This document shows, one piece after another, positions 16,472-25,706 of a stretch of 64,000 nt of DNA; the stretch's first letter is position 1; every line of letters starts with the position of its first letter. The notes below the pieces were generated by a model. The model was given only the letters and a program-made list of their open reading frames with translations. It was not told the DNA's origin and made no database searches. This stretch comes from Poindextera sp963706385 (lineage in GTDB: Bacteria > Pseudomonadota > Alphaproteobacteria > Caulobacterales > Caulobacteraceae). The stretch is from NCBI GenBank assembly GCA_963706385.1, contig OY970153.1, positions 2,976,001-3,040,000 of the forward strand, in the 5' to 3' direction. Made by a program: the position numbers and the translations under genes.

Positions 16472-17278
16472 TTGCCCATCATCGTTCCCATCAACGATCC
16501 CGACGACCCGCGCATCGCGGTCTATCGCGACGTGCGCGAGCGCGATCTGGTTGGGCGGCGGGGCGGGTTCATCGCCGAGGGGGAGGTGGTGCTGCGGGTG
16601 CTGCTGGGCGCCGCCAGCCGTTTCCACCCGGCCTCGCTGCTGGTCGCGGAAAAGCGTCTGCAGCGCCTTGGGCCGCTGGTCGAGACCCTGCCCGCCGAAG
16701 TCCCGATCTATGCCGCCGGCCAAGCGGTGATGGACGCCATCGTCGGCTTTCCGATCCATCGCGGTATCCTGGCCCACGGCCTGCGCGCGCCCGCTCCCGA
16801 CGCCGAGGCCCTGTTGCGAGGGCTGGGGCCGCGGGCGACGGCGCTCGTGCTGTTCGGCATCGCCAATCACGACAATGTCGGCGGGCTGTTCCGCAACGCC
16901 GCCGCGTTTGGCGCGGGGGCGGTGCTGATCGACGCCGCCTGTTGCGATCCTCTTTACCGCAAGGCGATCCGGGTCTCGGTCGGCGCGGCGCTGACGATTC
17001 CGTTCGCGCGGCTGGCGTCCGGCGAGGACGCTTTGGACCTTCTGGCGCGGGCCGGCTTCACCGCCTTGGCGCTCAGCCCGAACGGCGCCGAGCCGCTGGC
17101 CGGCCTCGCCCGCCCCGAGCGCACGGCGGTGCTGCTGGGCGCCGAAGGCCCGGGCCTGCCGGAAGACGTGCTGCGGCGCGCCCGCACGGTGGCCATACCG
17201 ATGGCGCCGGGCTGGGACTCGCTCAACGTCGCCGCCGCCAGCGCGGTGATGCTGCACGCCCTGACCCAGGGCTCGTAG
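16472..17278 (+). CDS. TrmH/SpoU family RNA methyltransferase
   Basis: This SPOUT-class methyltransferase is about 268 residues. The N-terminal substrate-binding part (FIAEGEVVLRVLL) is followed by SPOUT motifs: LVLFGIANHDNVGGLFRNAAAFG (motif 1), VLLGAEGPGLPEDVL (motif 2) and IPMAPGWDSLNVAAASAVMLHAL (motif 3). The enzyme would transfer a methyl group from SAM to a tRNA or rRNA ribose. I placed the start at TTG 16472 because no ATG/GTG lies near the conserved N-terminus; this is uncertain. Confidence 0.83.
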   Translation: MPIIVPINDPDDPRIAVYRDVRERDLVGRRGGFIAEGEVVLRVLLGAASRFHPASLLVAEKRLQRLGPLVETLPAEVPIYAAGQAVMDAIVGFPIHRGILAHGLRAPAPDAEALLRGLGPRATALVLFGIANHDNVGGLFRNAAAFGAGAVLIDAACCDPLYRKAIRVSVGAALTIPFARLASGEDALDLLARAGFTALALSPNGAEPLAGLARPERTAVLLGAEGPGLPEDVLRRARTVAIPMAPGWDSLNVAAASAVMLHALTQGS

Positions 17279-17289
17279 CGCGCATCGCC

Positions 17290-18135
17290 TCAGATCGCGT
17301 CCAAGCCGATGTCCAGCACCGGCGCGGAGTGGGTCAGGGCGCCGACCGAGATGGCGTCGACCCCGGTCTCGGCGATGGCCCGCACAGTCGACAGAGTCAC
17401 CCCGCCCGAGGCTTCCAACGGAATGCGGCCGGCCACCCGCCGCACCGCCTCGGCCAGGTCGGCGAGCGAGAAGTTGTCCAGCATGATCACGTCGGGCCCG
17501 AACGGGACAGCCTCGTCCAACTGGTGCAAGCTGTCGACCTCGACCTCGATCTTCATCAGATGGCCGGCCCCGGCCCTCGCGCGCTCCAGCGCCCGCCCGA
17601 CCCCACCGCAGGCGGCGACGTGATTGTCCTTGATCAGAATGGCGTCATCCAGGCCGAAGCGGTGGTTGGTCCCGCCGCCGCAGCGCACGGCATATTTTTC
17701 GAGCGCCCGAAGGCCAGGCGTGGTCTTCCGTGTGCAGACGATCTTCGCCCGCGTCCCCTCGACCGCGCGGACGTAGGTCCGGGTCAGGCTCGCCACCCCG
17801 CACAGCCGGCCCAGGAAGTTCAGCGCCACCCGCTCGGCCGACAGGATCGCGCGCGCGTCCCCCTCCACCCGCGCGATCACCCCGCCTTTGGCGACATCGG
17901 CGCCGTCGGGCGCGAACACCTCGAAGCGGGCCGCCGGGTCCAGGGCGGCGATCGCCAGCCGCGCGCAGCCGGTCCCCGCCACCCGCCCATCGGCGCGGGC
18001 GGCGAATACGCCGGCCAGCCGTTGGCCGGCCGGCAGCAGGGCCGCAGCGGTCACGTCGCCCGCCCGCCCGAGGTCCTCGGCCAGGGCCGCGCGTACGGTC
18101 GGCTCGATCAGCAGGTCGGGCGGCGGGGCGATCAT
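17290..18135 (-). CDS. nadC: nicotinate-nucleotide pyrophosphorylase (quinolinate phosphoribosyltransferase)
   Basis: This 281-residue cytoplasmic enzyme converts quinolinate and PRPP to nicotinate mononucleotide, the third step of de novo NAD synthesis. Signature segments are EDLGRAGDVTAAAL, TRKTTPGLRALEKYAV, GGGTNHRFGLDDAILIKDNH and VDAISVGALTHSAP. The ATG overlaps the nadB stop as ATGA. The length is typical. Confidence 0.96.
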   Translation of the reverse strand: MIAPPPDLLIEPTVRAALAEDLGRAGDVTAAALLPAGQRLAGVFAARADGRVAGTGCARLAIAALDPAARFEVFAPDGADVAKGGVIARVEGDARAILSAERVALNFLGRLCGVASLTRTYVRAVEGTRAKIVCTRKTTPGLRALEKYAVRCGGGTNHRFGLDDAILIKDNHVAACGGVGRALERARAGAGHLMKIEVEVDSLHQLDEAVPFGPDVIMLDNFSLADLAEAVRRVAGRIPLEASGGVTLSTVRAIAETGVDAISVGALTHSAPVLDIGLDAI

Positions 18136-19667
18136 TCGGCGGCGACCCGGGCCGGACGCGCGCCGAGATCGTCGAGGCGGATGCGGGTGCGGCGCGGCTC
18201 GGCGGCCGTCGCGGGGAAATCGCTCCGGTAGTGGCCGCCGCGGCTCTCCTGGCGCGCCAGGGCGCAGGCCGCGACCAGGCGGGCGGCGATCAGCGGCGGG
18301 GCCGCGCCATGGCTTTCCTCCAGCCCCTCGATCAGAGCGATCAGCCGGCGAAGGCCCTGGCGCTCGCGCACCACCCCGGCATGGAGGCTCATCGCGCGGC
18401 GGAGGGTCTGCAGCGCTGTGTCGGGCAGATCCGGCGCGGGCGAGGCGGGCAGGGGCTTGGTCCCGAGAGCCGGCTCGGCGGCCGCCGAGCGTCCGGCTCG
18501 GGCGCCGAACACCGCCGCTTCCAGCAGCGAGTTGGAGGCCAGGCGATTGGCGCCGTGCACGCCGCTCGAGGCGCATTCGCCGACGGCATAGAGCCCGGCC
18601 AGGCTGGTGCGCCCGTCGGCGTCCGCCGCGATCCCGCCCATGTGGTAGTGGGCCGCCGGGGCCACCGGAATCGGCTGGACGCGCGGGTCGATCGCCCCGG
18701 CCATGCAGGCGGCGAACACCGCGGGAAATTGCTCGGGAAACCGTGCGCCCACGACCTCCCGCGCATCGAGGAAGGCGCCGCGACCTTCGGCGATCTGGCG
18801 GTGGATGGCGCGGGCCACCACGTCGCGGGGCGCCAGGTCTCCCATCGGATGGAGCCTGGCCATGAACGGGGCGCCCTCGACGTCGACCAGCATGGCGCCC
18901 TCGCCGCGCAGGGCCTCGCTGGCCAGGGGCGCGGGATCGGCCTCGACCGCGATGGCGGTCGGGTGGAACTGAACGAACTCCGGATCGGCGATCACCGCGC
19001 CGGCCAGCGCCGCCAGAGCCAGCCCCTCGCCGCGCACCGCTCGCGGATTGGTGGTCACCGCATAGAGGCCGCCGAGGCCCCCGGTCGCCAGGATGGTGGC
19101 CGGCGCGACGATCTCGCTTAGCCGTCCCGCGTGCTCGACCAGGGCGCCGCGCACCCTGCCGGCCGCGTCTTGCAACAGCGCCCGCACGCGGGTCTCGGGA
19201 CGGATTTCGACGTGCGGCGCGGCCAGGGCGGCGGCGGCCAGGGCGCGCATGATCTCGCGGCCGGCCTGGTCGCCGCGGACGCGGGCGACGCGGGCGCGGC
19301 CGTGGGCGGCCTCCAGGCTCTGGGCGAAGCCGCCGTCGGCGGTGCGGTCGAACGGCGCGCCGATCGCGGCCAGCCGACGCACTGCGTCGGGCCCCTCGCG
19401 GGTCATGAGCGCGGCCATCGCCGGATCGACCAGGCTGGCGCCGGCGGCGATGGTGTCCGCCGCATGCAGGGCCGGATCGTCGTCGCCCGTCAGGGCCGCG
19501 GCCATGCCGCCCTGGGCCCAGGCCGAGCAACAATCGGTCAGCAACGGTCCGGCGCTCAGCACCAGCGCCTTGCGCGGCGCGCAGGCCAGGGCCGCCGAGA
19601 GCCCGGCCAGGCCGGCGCCGACGATCAGCACGCCGTCGAAAGCTCGGGAGGCGAAGGCCCGCGCCAT
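18132..19667 (-). CDS. nadB: L-aspartate oxidase
   Basis: The product has 511 residues. An N-terminal FAD-binding GAGLAGLSAALA is followed by succinate dehydrogenase/fumarate reductase-type flavoprotein blocks (SAWAQGGMAAAL, LATGGLGGLYAVTTNP, EFVQFHPTAIAV, HYHMGGIAADADGR, YAVGECASSGVHGANRLASNSLLEAAVFG). It oxidises aspartate to iminoaspartate for NadA. The ATG at 19665-19667 shares its A with the TGA of the upstream protease (TGATG), so the longer ORF upstream is not real. Confidence 0.96.
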   Translation of the reverse strand: MARAFASRAFDGVLIVGAGLAGLSAALACAPRKALVLSAGPLLTDCCSAWAQGGMAAALTGDDDPALHAADTIAAGASLVDPAMAALMTREGPDAVRRLAAIGAPFDRTADGGFAQSLEAAHGRARVARVRGDQAGREIMRALAAAALAAPHVEIRPETRVRALLQDAAGRVRGALVEHAGRLSEIVAPATILATGGLGGLYAVTTNPRAVRGEGLALAALAGAVIADPEFVQFHPTAIAVEADPAPLASEALRGEGAMLVDVEGAPFMARLHPMGDLAPRDVVARAIHRQIAEGRGAFLDAREVVGARFPEQFPAVFAACMAGAIDPRVQPIPVAPAAHYHMGGIAADADGRTSLAGLYAVGECASSGVHGANRLASNSLLEAAVFGARAGRSAAAEPALGTKPLPASPAPDLPDTALQTLRRAMSLHAGVVRERQGLRRLIALIEGLEESHGAAPPLIAARLVAACALARQESRGGHYRSDFPATAAEPRRTRIRLDDLGARPARVAAE

Positions 19668-20461
19668 CACTGCAGCCCCGCCTTGCGGATCGCGCCGAAG
19701 ACGCCGCTCGCCTGGCCGGCGACGCTGAACTGGAGCACCCCGACGCATAGGATGAGCGCGCCGATCCATAGGGCGATCGAGGCCAGCCACTCGACGGTTG
19801 TCAGCCGCGTCGCCGCGGGCCGCCGGCCGCGGCCCCTCAGCGCCGCCAAGCTGGCGATCGCCACGAAGGTTCCGAACAGCAGGCTGCCCCGATTGAACGC
19901 CCACAGCGCGGCCGCCCCGCCAACCAGCGCCAGGGCGGCGCGCTCCAGCATCGGGTGCACCCAGGCCAGCGCCGGCCCCAGCGCCTTGGAGCCGTCCAGC
20001 GGCGGGATCGGCGCGAGATTGAACAGATTGAGGATGGCGATGAAGAAGGCGCCGCCCGTCCAGCGCGCCTCATGGGTCAGCCCGGCGGCCAACAAGAAGG
20101 GCAGGCTCGCCGCCAGGCCCGCGAGCGGGCCGGCGAGCGCGATCAGCACGCCCTGAAACTCGGTCCTCGGCGGGCGCTTCATGCTCGCCGCCCCGCCAAA
20201 GAAGGGGATAATGTGCAGCCGTCCCGGCCCGCAGCCCAGCGCGTTGATCGCGATCAGATGGCCGGTCTCATGCACCAATATGCCGAACACCCCGGCCAGG
20301 GCCCAGATCCAGCCCCACTGAAAGGCGATCCAGGCCGCCAGCAGCGCGGTGGAGGCCAGGCCCCAGCCGATTTCCGAGGCGAGCGACCGCCGCCGGGGCG
20401 CCGGCTGATCGGGGCTGGACGTCTCGCCGCCCGGCGGAACCGCTGCGCCGAACTCGGACAT
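19667..20461 (-). CDS. site-2 protease family (M50) membrane metalloprotease
   Basis: This 264-residue integral membrane protein has a zinc-binding HETGH motif inside a hydrophobic helix (WALAGVFGILVHETGHLIAINALG) and a second metal-site region (NLFNLAPIPPLDGSKALG). These are hallmarks of S2P/SpoIVFB-like intramembrane proteases. It sits between nadA and nadB and overlaps nadB by one base, so it is co-translated with NAD biosynthesis. A functional link to NAD is not known to me and may be only positional. Confidence 0.85.
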   Translation of the reverse strand: MSEFGAAVPPGGETSSPDQPAPRRRSLASEIGWGLASTALLAAWIAFQWGWIWALAGVFGILVHETGHLIAINALGCGPGRLHIIPFFGGAASMKRPPRTEFQGVLIALAGPLAGLAASLPFLLAAGLTHEARWTGGAFFIAILNLFNLAPIPPLDGSKALGPALAWVHPMLERAALALVGGAAALWAFNRGSLLFGTFVAIASLAALRGRGRRPAATRLTTVEWLASIALWIGALILCVGVLQFSVAGQASGVFGAIRKAGLQ

Positions 20462-20487
20462 GGGATCACCTCATGGCCATGGCGGCT

Positions 20488-21573
20488 TCAGATCAGTTCC
20501 ACGTCGACGTGGTGGCGCGCCTTGACCAGATCGTAGCGCGCCGGCCTGGCCGGCGGCGGCAGGTCGATCATCCGCTGCACCGCCGCGCGCGCTCTCTCGG
20601 CCACGTCAGCCGCGACGGTCACCTCGAAACGGTTCTCGACCAGCGCCGCGTGGATGTTCTCCAGGCTGATCCGCTTCATGTGCGGGCAGAGGTTGCACGG
20701 CCGCACGAACTCGGTCTCGACCGCGTCGCAGGCGACGTTGTCGGCCATCGAGCATTCGGTGATCAGCACCACCTGACGCGGCTTGCGTCGGATCACATAG
20801 TCGTTCATCGCCGCGGTCGAGCCGGCGAAGTCGGCCAGTTCCAGCACTTCGGTCGGGCATTCCGGGTGGGCCAGGATCTCCGCGCCCGGATAGGCGGCCC
20901 TCAGCTCCAGGATGTCGTCCCGGTCGAAACGCTCATGCACCTCGCAGCGGCCTTGCCAGGCGATGATCTTGACCTTTGTCTGGCGCGCGACGTTGCGGGC
21001 GAGGAACTCGTCGGGGATCAGGATCACCCGCTCGACGCCCCACGCCCGCGCGACATGTTCGACGACTTGCACCGCGTTGGCGCTGGTGCAGCAGACGTCG
21101 CTCTCGGCCTTCACCTCGGCGGTGGTGTTGACGTAGGTGACCACCGGCAGGCCCGGATAGCGCTGCTTGATCAGCCTGACATCGGCCCCGGTGATCGAGG
21201 CGGCCAGCGAGCAGCCGGCCAGCGGGTCGGGGATCAGCACGGTCTTGTCGGGGCAGAGCACCTTGGAGGTCTCGGCCATGAAGTGCACGCCGGCCTGGAC
21301 GATGATCGCCGCGTCCGAGCGGGCCGCTTCGCGCGCCAGGCCCAGGCTGTCGCCGACATAGTCGCCGACCCCGTGGAAGATTTCCGGAGTCATGTAATTG
21401 TGCGCCAGGATGACGGCGTTCTTCCGCTTTTTCAGCTCGTTGATCGCCGCGATCAGGGGCGCTTGGGCGCGCCATTCGAGCGGCGTCACCCGCGTCTTGA
21501 CCTTGTCCCAGATCGGCCGCGTCGCGGACTCGATGCTCGGCGTGAACTCCAGCGGTGAAAACCCGTCCGCCAT
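20488..21573 (-). CDS. nadA: quinolinate synthase
   Basis: The product is about 361 residues from the ATG at 21571-21573, which follows AAGGAGGG at ideal spacing; an upstream in-frame ATG would start inside the operator palindrome. The enzyme is a 4Fe-4S protein condensing iminoaspartate with dihydroxyacetone phosphate. Family blocks are VILAHNYMTPEIFHGVGDYVGDSL, the cysteine-bearing SDVCCTSANAV, HPECPTEV and CNLCPHMKRI. It is the first gene of the nad unit. Confidence 0.96.
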   Translation of the reverse strand: MADGFSPLEFTPSIESATRPIWDKVKTRVTPLEWRAQAPLIAAINELKKRKNAVILAHNYMTPEIFHGVGDYVGDSLGLAREAARSDAAIIVQAGVHFMAETSKVLCPDKTVLIPDPLAGCSLAASITGADVRLIKQRYPGLPVVTYVNTTAEVKAESDVCCTSANAVQVVEHVARAWGVERVILIPDEFLARNVARQTKVKIIAWQGRCEVHERFDRDDILELRAAYPGAEILAHPECPTEVLELADFAGSTAAMNDYVIRRKPRQVVLITECSMADNVACDAVETEFVRPCNLCPHMKRISLENIHAALVENRFEVTVAADVAERARAAVQRMIDLPPPARPARYDLVKARHHVDVELI

Positions 21574-21586
21574 CCGCTCCCTCCTT

Positions 21587-21603
21587 ATGCTCAAATTGAG
21601 CAT
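21587..21603. promoter_or_regulatory. palindromic operator candidate 1 upstream of nadA
   Basis: ATGCTCAAATTGAGCAT is a perfect palindrome around a central A. It ends 13 bp before the nadA ATG and abuts the ribosome-binding site, so a bound repressor would block the start region. Confidence 0.7.
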
Positions 21604-21660
21604 TTTTGGGTCCTTGAAAAACGCCGTACGTCACGACCGGACGTCGGCGCCGACCCACTT

Positions 21661-21677
21661 ATGCTATCATTGAGCAT
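21661..21677. promoter_or_regulatory. palindromic operator candidate 2 upstream of nadA
   Basis: ATGCTATCATTGAGCAT matches operator 1 at 14 of 17 positions and lies exactly 74 bp away, about seven helical turns. A further perfect palindrome GTCGGCGCCGAC lies between them (21643-21654). Confidence 0.65.
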
Positions 21678-21788
21678 AAGCCGTTAACAGATATAGTCCG
21701 AACGGGGACAAAAGGAAAGTCCGCCAGTCGATCACGAAAACGCGCGCGATTTCGGTCGCGCCGGCGAAAGCCCAGCGCGCCCGGATAT

Positions 21789-22772
21789 TCAGCCGACGGC
21801 GGCATGGGCGTTGCGATGATCCTCCTCGGCCAGGAAGCGGACGGCCTCCAGCGCGGCCATGCAGCCCATCCCGGCCGCGGTCACCGCCTGGCGATAGACG
21901 TCGTCGGTCACGTCGCCGGCGGCCCAGACGCCGGACACCTCGGTCGCCGCCGTACCCGGCCGCACCTTCAGATAGCCCTGCTTGTCCATCTCCAGCTGGT
22001 CTTTGAACAGCTCGGACGCTGGGGCGTGGCCGATCGCGACGAAGACACCGTCGCAGGCGATCTGCGACACCGCATCGGTCTTCAGGTTCTTGACCCGAAC
22101 GCCGGTGACGCCGAGCGGATTCTCGGTCCCCAGCACCGCCTCGATCGCTGTATCCCACACCACTTCGATCTTCGGATGGGCGAACAATCGCTGCTGCAGA
22201 ATGCCCTCGGCCCGCAGTTCGTAACGGCGATGGATCAGGATGACGCGGGCGGCGAAATTGGTCAGGAACAGCGCCTCCTCGACCGCGGTGTTGCCGCCGC
22301 CGACCACGACCACCTGTTTGCCGCGATAGAAGAAGCCGTCGCAGGTGGCGCAGGCCGAAACCCCGAAGCCCTGGAACTTCTGTTCGCTCTCGAGCCCCAG
22401 CCATTTGGCCTGGGCCCCGGTGGCGATGATCAAGGTTTCGGCCAGATAGACCGCGCCAGAATCGCAGGTCAGCCGGAACGGCCGCCGGGAGAGGTCGGCG
22501 GACAGCACGATGTCGTTCACGCATTCGGCCCCGACGTGCTCGGCCTGAGCCTTCATCTGGTCCATCAGCCAAGGACCCTGGATGACGTCGGCGAAGCCCG
22601 GATAGTTCTCGACGTCGGTGGTGATGGTCAGTTGGCCGCCGGGCTGGATGCCGGCGATCAGCACCGGCCGCAACAGCGCCCGCGCGGCGTAGATCGCGGC
22701 GGTGTACCCGGCCGGGCCGGAGCCTATGATCACGCAGCGCAGGGTGCGCGGCGAGGCGGAAATGTCGGGCAT
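21789..22772 (-). CDS. trxB: thioredoxin reductase
   Basis: The 327-residue flavoprotein has FAD motif CVIIGSGPAGYTAAIYAARA, the redox-active CATC in SACATCDGFFYRG, NADPH motif VVVVGGGNTAVEEALFL and the C-terminal FAD motif VWAAGDVTDD. It reduces thioredoxin with NADPH in the cytoplasm. It stands alone on the minus strand, divergent from the pse genes and upstream of nadA. Confidence 0.96.
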   Translation of the reverse strand: MPDISASPRTLRCVIIGSGPAGYTAAIYAARALLRPVLIAGIQPGGQLTITTDVENYPGFADVIQGPWLMDQMKAQAEHVGAECVNDIVLSADLSRRPFRLTCDSGAVYLAETLIIATGAQAKWLGLESEQKFQGFGVSACATCDGFFYRGKQVVVVGGGNTAVEEALFLTNFAARVILIHRRYELRAEGILQQRLFAHPKIEVVWDTAIEAVLGTENPLGVTGVRVKNLKTDAVSQIACDGVFVAIGHAPASELFKDQLEMDKQGYLKVRPGTAATEVSGVWAAGDVTDDVYRQAVTAAGMGCMAALEAVRFLAEEDHRNAHAAVG

Positions 22773-22836
22773 GGTGATCTTTCAAAGCTCAGGCAGACTA
22801 TTTAGCGATGATTCCGCCAATCGCGACCCGTAAGCG

Positions 22837-23871
22837 ATGATCGCCGCGCCCAGAGTGCTGTTCGTCGCCGACGCCGGTCGCGCGGTGGGCGGCGGCCATG
22901 TCATGCGCTGTCTGACCCTGGCGACGGCGCTGACGCGGGCCGGGATGGATTGCGCCTTCGCCGCGACCGTCGAGGCGGCGCGCATTCTGGACGGGTTCGC
23001 CGGGCCGGAGATCCGGCGCTTCGCCGCGCCCTCGGGCGATCCGACCGCGCTGTGCGTCCTGGCGGCCCAGGCCGCGCGGACCTGGGGCGCGCGCTTCGCG
23101 GTGCTCGACCACTATGGCGCGGGACCCGCCGAGGATGGCCTGATGCGGGCGGCGGCCGGGCGGCTGCTGGCGATCGAGGATCTTCGCCGACCCCGTGATT
23201 GCGATCTGCTGCTGGATTCCAGCCTGGGCCGCGCCGCTAAGGACTATCCGGGCGTCGAGGCGCTGGTCGGGCCCCGCTTCGCCCTGGTGCGGCCGCAGTT
23301 CGCCGGGCGGCGCGAGGCGAGCTTGGCGCGGCGCGCCGCGGCCGGCGAGGCCGAATCAGTGCTGGTCTCGCTGGGGCTGACCGACGTCGGGGCGATCACC
23401 GGCCGGGTGGTCGCCGCAATCCTGCCGATGCTGGGCGAGCGACGGTGCGAGGTGGTGCTGGGCGACGGCGCGGCGAGCCTGCCGACGATCGAGACCCTGG
23501 CCGAGCAGGACGCGCGGGTCGGCCTGCACGTCGACGCGCGCGACATGGCGGGGCTGATCGCGGCGGCCGACCTGGTGATCGGCGCCGGCGGCTCCAGCGC
23601 CTGGGAGCGGTGCGTGTTGGGCGCGCCGAGCGTGACCCTGGTCCTGGCCGACAATCAGCGGGAGAACGCCGCGGCCCTGGCGGCGGCGGGCGCGAGCCTG
23701 GCGATCGAGGTCAACGGCGCGTTGGCCGGGCGGCTGGGCGAGGCGTTCGAGGCCCTCGCCGGCGACGGCGAACGGCGCGCGCGAATGAGCCGGGCCGCCG
23801 CCGGCCTGTGCGACGGCCTGGGCGCCGAGCGGGTGGCGGCGCGGATGCTGGCGATGACGGGCGGAGTTTAG
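22837..23871 (+). CDS. pseG: PseG-like UDP-sugar hydrolase (FlmD type)
   Basis: The 344-residue GT-B-like hydrolase has N-terminal GGGHVMRCLTLATAL, whose histidine is the catalytic base in PseG. A later donor-site block is LVIGAGGSSAWERCVLGAPSVTLVLADNQRENAAALAAAG. PseG removes UDP from UDP-2,4-diacetamido-2,4,6-trideoxy-beta-L-altropyranose in pseudaminic acid synthesis. In Caulobacter the comparable gene (flmD) acts in flagellin glycosylation. Its stop overlaps the stop of the convergent synthase. Confidence 0.86.
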   Translation: MIAAPRVLFVADAGRAVGGGHVMRCLTLATALTRAGMDCAFAATVEAARILDGFAGPEIRRFAAPSGDPTALCVLAAQAARTWGARFAVLDHYGAGPAEDGLMRAAAGRLLAIEDLRRPRDCDLLLDSSLGRAAKDYPGVEALVGPRFALVRPQFAGRREASLARRAAAGEAESVLVSLGLTDVGAITGRVVAAILPMLGERRCEVVLGDGAASLPTIETLAEQDARVGLHVDARDMAGLIAAADLVIGAGGSSAWERCVLGAPSVTLVLADNQRENAAALAAAGASLAIEVNGALAGRLGEAFEALAGDGERRARMSRAAAGLCDGLGAERVAARMLAMTGGV

Positions 23872-24914
23872 CCGATCAGGTCCCAGGCCAGGGGCTCGCC
23901 GCGCTTGAGGTCGCGGGCGGCGGGGCGGCCGAGGACCGCGTCCAGATGCTTCGGCGCCAGGCCGTGGCCGGGGCGAATCGAGCGAATATTCTCCGTGGTA
24001 AGACGTTCCCCGCGTCTTACGTCGGCCACGACATAGAGCGATCGGCGGTGTTCGCGGCTGGCGGCCTCGGCCTCGACCTCCTCGTAACGCACGGTTCCCA
24101 ACGCCTCCCAGGCCGCCCGGCAATCGGCGGTCAGGCGGGCCAGCTCCTCCGGCTCGAGCGAAAAAGCTGCGTCCGGCCCCCCGTCGGCGCGGGCCAGGGT
24201 GAAGTGCTTTTCGATCACGCAGGCGCCCAGCGCCACCGCCGCCACCGAGACCGCGGTTCCCATGGTGTGATCCGACAGCCCGACCAGCGCCTCGTGCCGC
24301 GCGCCGAGGTCGGCCATGGTGCGCAGGTGCATCTGGGACGGCGGGGTCGGGTAGCCGCTGGTGCAGTGGAGCAGGATCAAGCCGCCGCCTCCCGCCCCGC
24401 GCGCGGCGGCGACGGCGTCGGCGATGTCCTCGCTGGAGGCCAGACCGGTCGAGACGACCAGCGGCTTACCGGTGCGCGCCATATGGGCGACTAGCGGGGT
24501 GTCGACGATCTCGAACGAGGCGACCTTGTAGGCCGGCGCGTCCAGGGTTTCGAGGAAGTCGACCGCGGTCGGATCGAACGGTGAGGAAAAGATGGTGATC
24601 CCCGCCTCGCGCGCCTTTTCGAACAGGCGCGGATGCCAGTCCCAGGGGGTGTGGGCCTCCTGGTAGAGTTCGTGCAGCCGCCGGCCCCGCCACAGGCCGC
24701 CCTCGATCAGGAACCCGGGCCCGTCATGGTCGATGGTGAGGGTGTCGGCGGTGTAGGTTTGCAGCTTGACCGCGTCGGCCCCGGCCGCCTTGGCCGCCTC
24801 GATCAAGGCGAAGGCGCGGTCGATGTCGCCGTTGTGGTTGCCGCTCATCTCGGCGATCACATAGGGCGGTTGATCGGGTCCGATCGGCCGGCCGGCGATG
24901 CTGACACACCTCAT
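23868..24914 (-). CDS. pseI: pseudaminic acid/sialic acid synthase (NeuB family)
   Basis: The product has 348 residues: an N-terminal TIM-barrel with VIAEMSGNHNGDIDRAFALI, AVKLQTYTADTLTID, ITIFSSPFDPTAVDFLE, LLHCTSGYPTP, VGLSDHTMG and CVIEKHFTLAR, and a C-terminal antifreeze-like/SAF domain (SLYVVADVRRGERLTTENIRSIRPG). It condenses phosphoenolpyruvate with the hexose made by PseG to give a nonulosonic acid. The start at 24914 follows the conserved N-terminus; an upstream ATG adds 10 residues. Confidence 0.9.
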   Translation of the reverse strand: MRCVSIAGRPIGPDQPPYVIAEMSGNHNGDIDRAFALIEAAKAAGADAVKLQTYTADTLTIDHDGPGFLIEGGLWRGRRLHELYQEAHTPWDWHPRLFEKAREAGITIFSSPFDPTAVDFLETLDAPAYKVASFEIVDTPLVAHMARTGKPLVVSTGLASSEDIADAVAAARGAGGGGLILLHCTSGYPTPPSQMHLRTMADLGARHEALVGLSDHTMGTAVSVAAVALGACVIEKHFTLARADGGPDAAFSLEPEELARLTADCRAAWEALGTVRYEEVEAEAASREHRRSLYVVADVRRGERLTTENIRSIRPGHGLAPKHLDAVLGRPAARDLKRGEPLAWDLIG

Positions 24915-24966
24915 GGGCGCCTCGGCTGTGCTCCTGAGTCTCACCCCAGATATACCGCGTCGCGCG

Positions 24967-25674
24967 TTAAGAAACCGCGTTGGGCGCCGCCTGGCCCGGA
25001 TGCTCGGCCTGCCAGGCCAGGATGTCGTCGCTGTCGAAGTCCGGCTTGCCGGGATAAAGCGCCTCGTAGACCACGGTGACGAAGGCGAAATCCGCCGGCG
25101 TGTCCACCGTCCAACGGTAGCGCGCCGGCGGATCGCGCATCACCGGGTTCAGGCGGAACCGCTCGGGGTGGCGATAGATGTAGGGGGTGACGTGTTCGCG
25201 GTCGTAGGGATCGTCGCTCTCGCGGACGGCGCGCATCAGGGCGGCGGTCTCGCAGACCTCGACGTCCAGGCCCTTGGGGTAGGTCCAGTCCTTGGAAGTG
25301 TAGGTGTAGTCGGCGCCCGAGGCGGCGTGGGAGGCGATGCAGGCGTCGATCAGGGCGGGATCGGCCAGCGGGCAGTCGGCGGTCAGGCGCACGAAGCTCC
25401 TCGGCGTTCCGGCGGCCTCGATCGCGCCGACGAACCGCGCCCGGACATCGTCCAGCGGCCCGCGCCAGCAGGCGACATCGTTGGCGCGGCACCAAGCCTC
25501 GATCACGTCGTCGGCGGGGTCGGTGCTGGTGGCGACGGTGATCCCGCTCACCCGCCGCGCGCGGCGCAGCCGTTCGATCTGGCGGGCGATCATCGGCTGG
25601 CCCAGGATCGGACGCATCACCTTGCCCGGCAGTCGGGTCGAAGACATGCGCGCCTGCAGGATCGCCAGGACCAC
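24967..25674 (-). CDS. SpsF/FlmC-type cytidylyltransferase
   Basis: The 235-residue nucleotidyltransferase starts at GTG. The N-terminal ILQARMSSTRLPGKVM, RLTADCPLADP and YRWTVDTPADFAF blocks match the SpsF/CMP-nonulosonate cytidylyltransferase family. With PseG and PseI it would complete activation of the sugar as a CMP conjugate for flagellin modification (PseF role). It is 52 bp upstream of pseI on the same strand. Confidence 0.85.
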   Translation of the reverse strand: MVLAILQARMSSTRLPGKVMRPILGQPMIARQIERLRRARRVSGITVATSTDPADDVIEAWCRANDVACWRGPLDDVRARFVGAIEAAGTPRSFVRLTADCPLADPALIDACIASHAASGADYTYTSKDWTYPKGLDVEVCETAALMRAVRESDDPYDREHVTPYIYRHPERFRLNPVMRDPPARYRWTVDTPADFAFVTVVYEALYPGKPDFDSDDILAWQAEHPGQAAPNAVS

Positions 25675-25706
25675 GCCGGTTCAGGCTCCCGATGTCTGGA
25701 GCCGGC

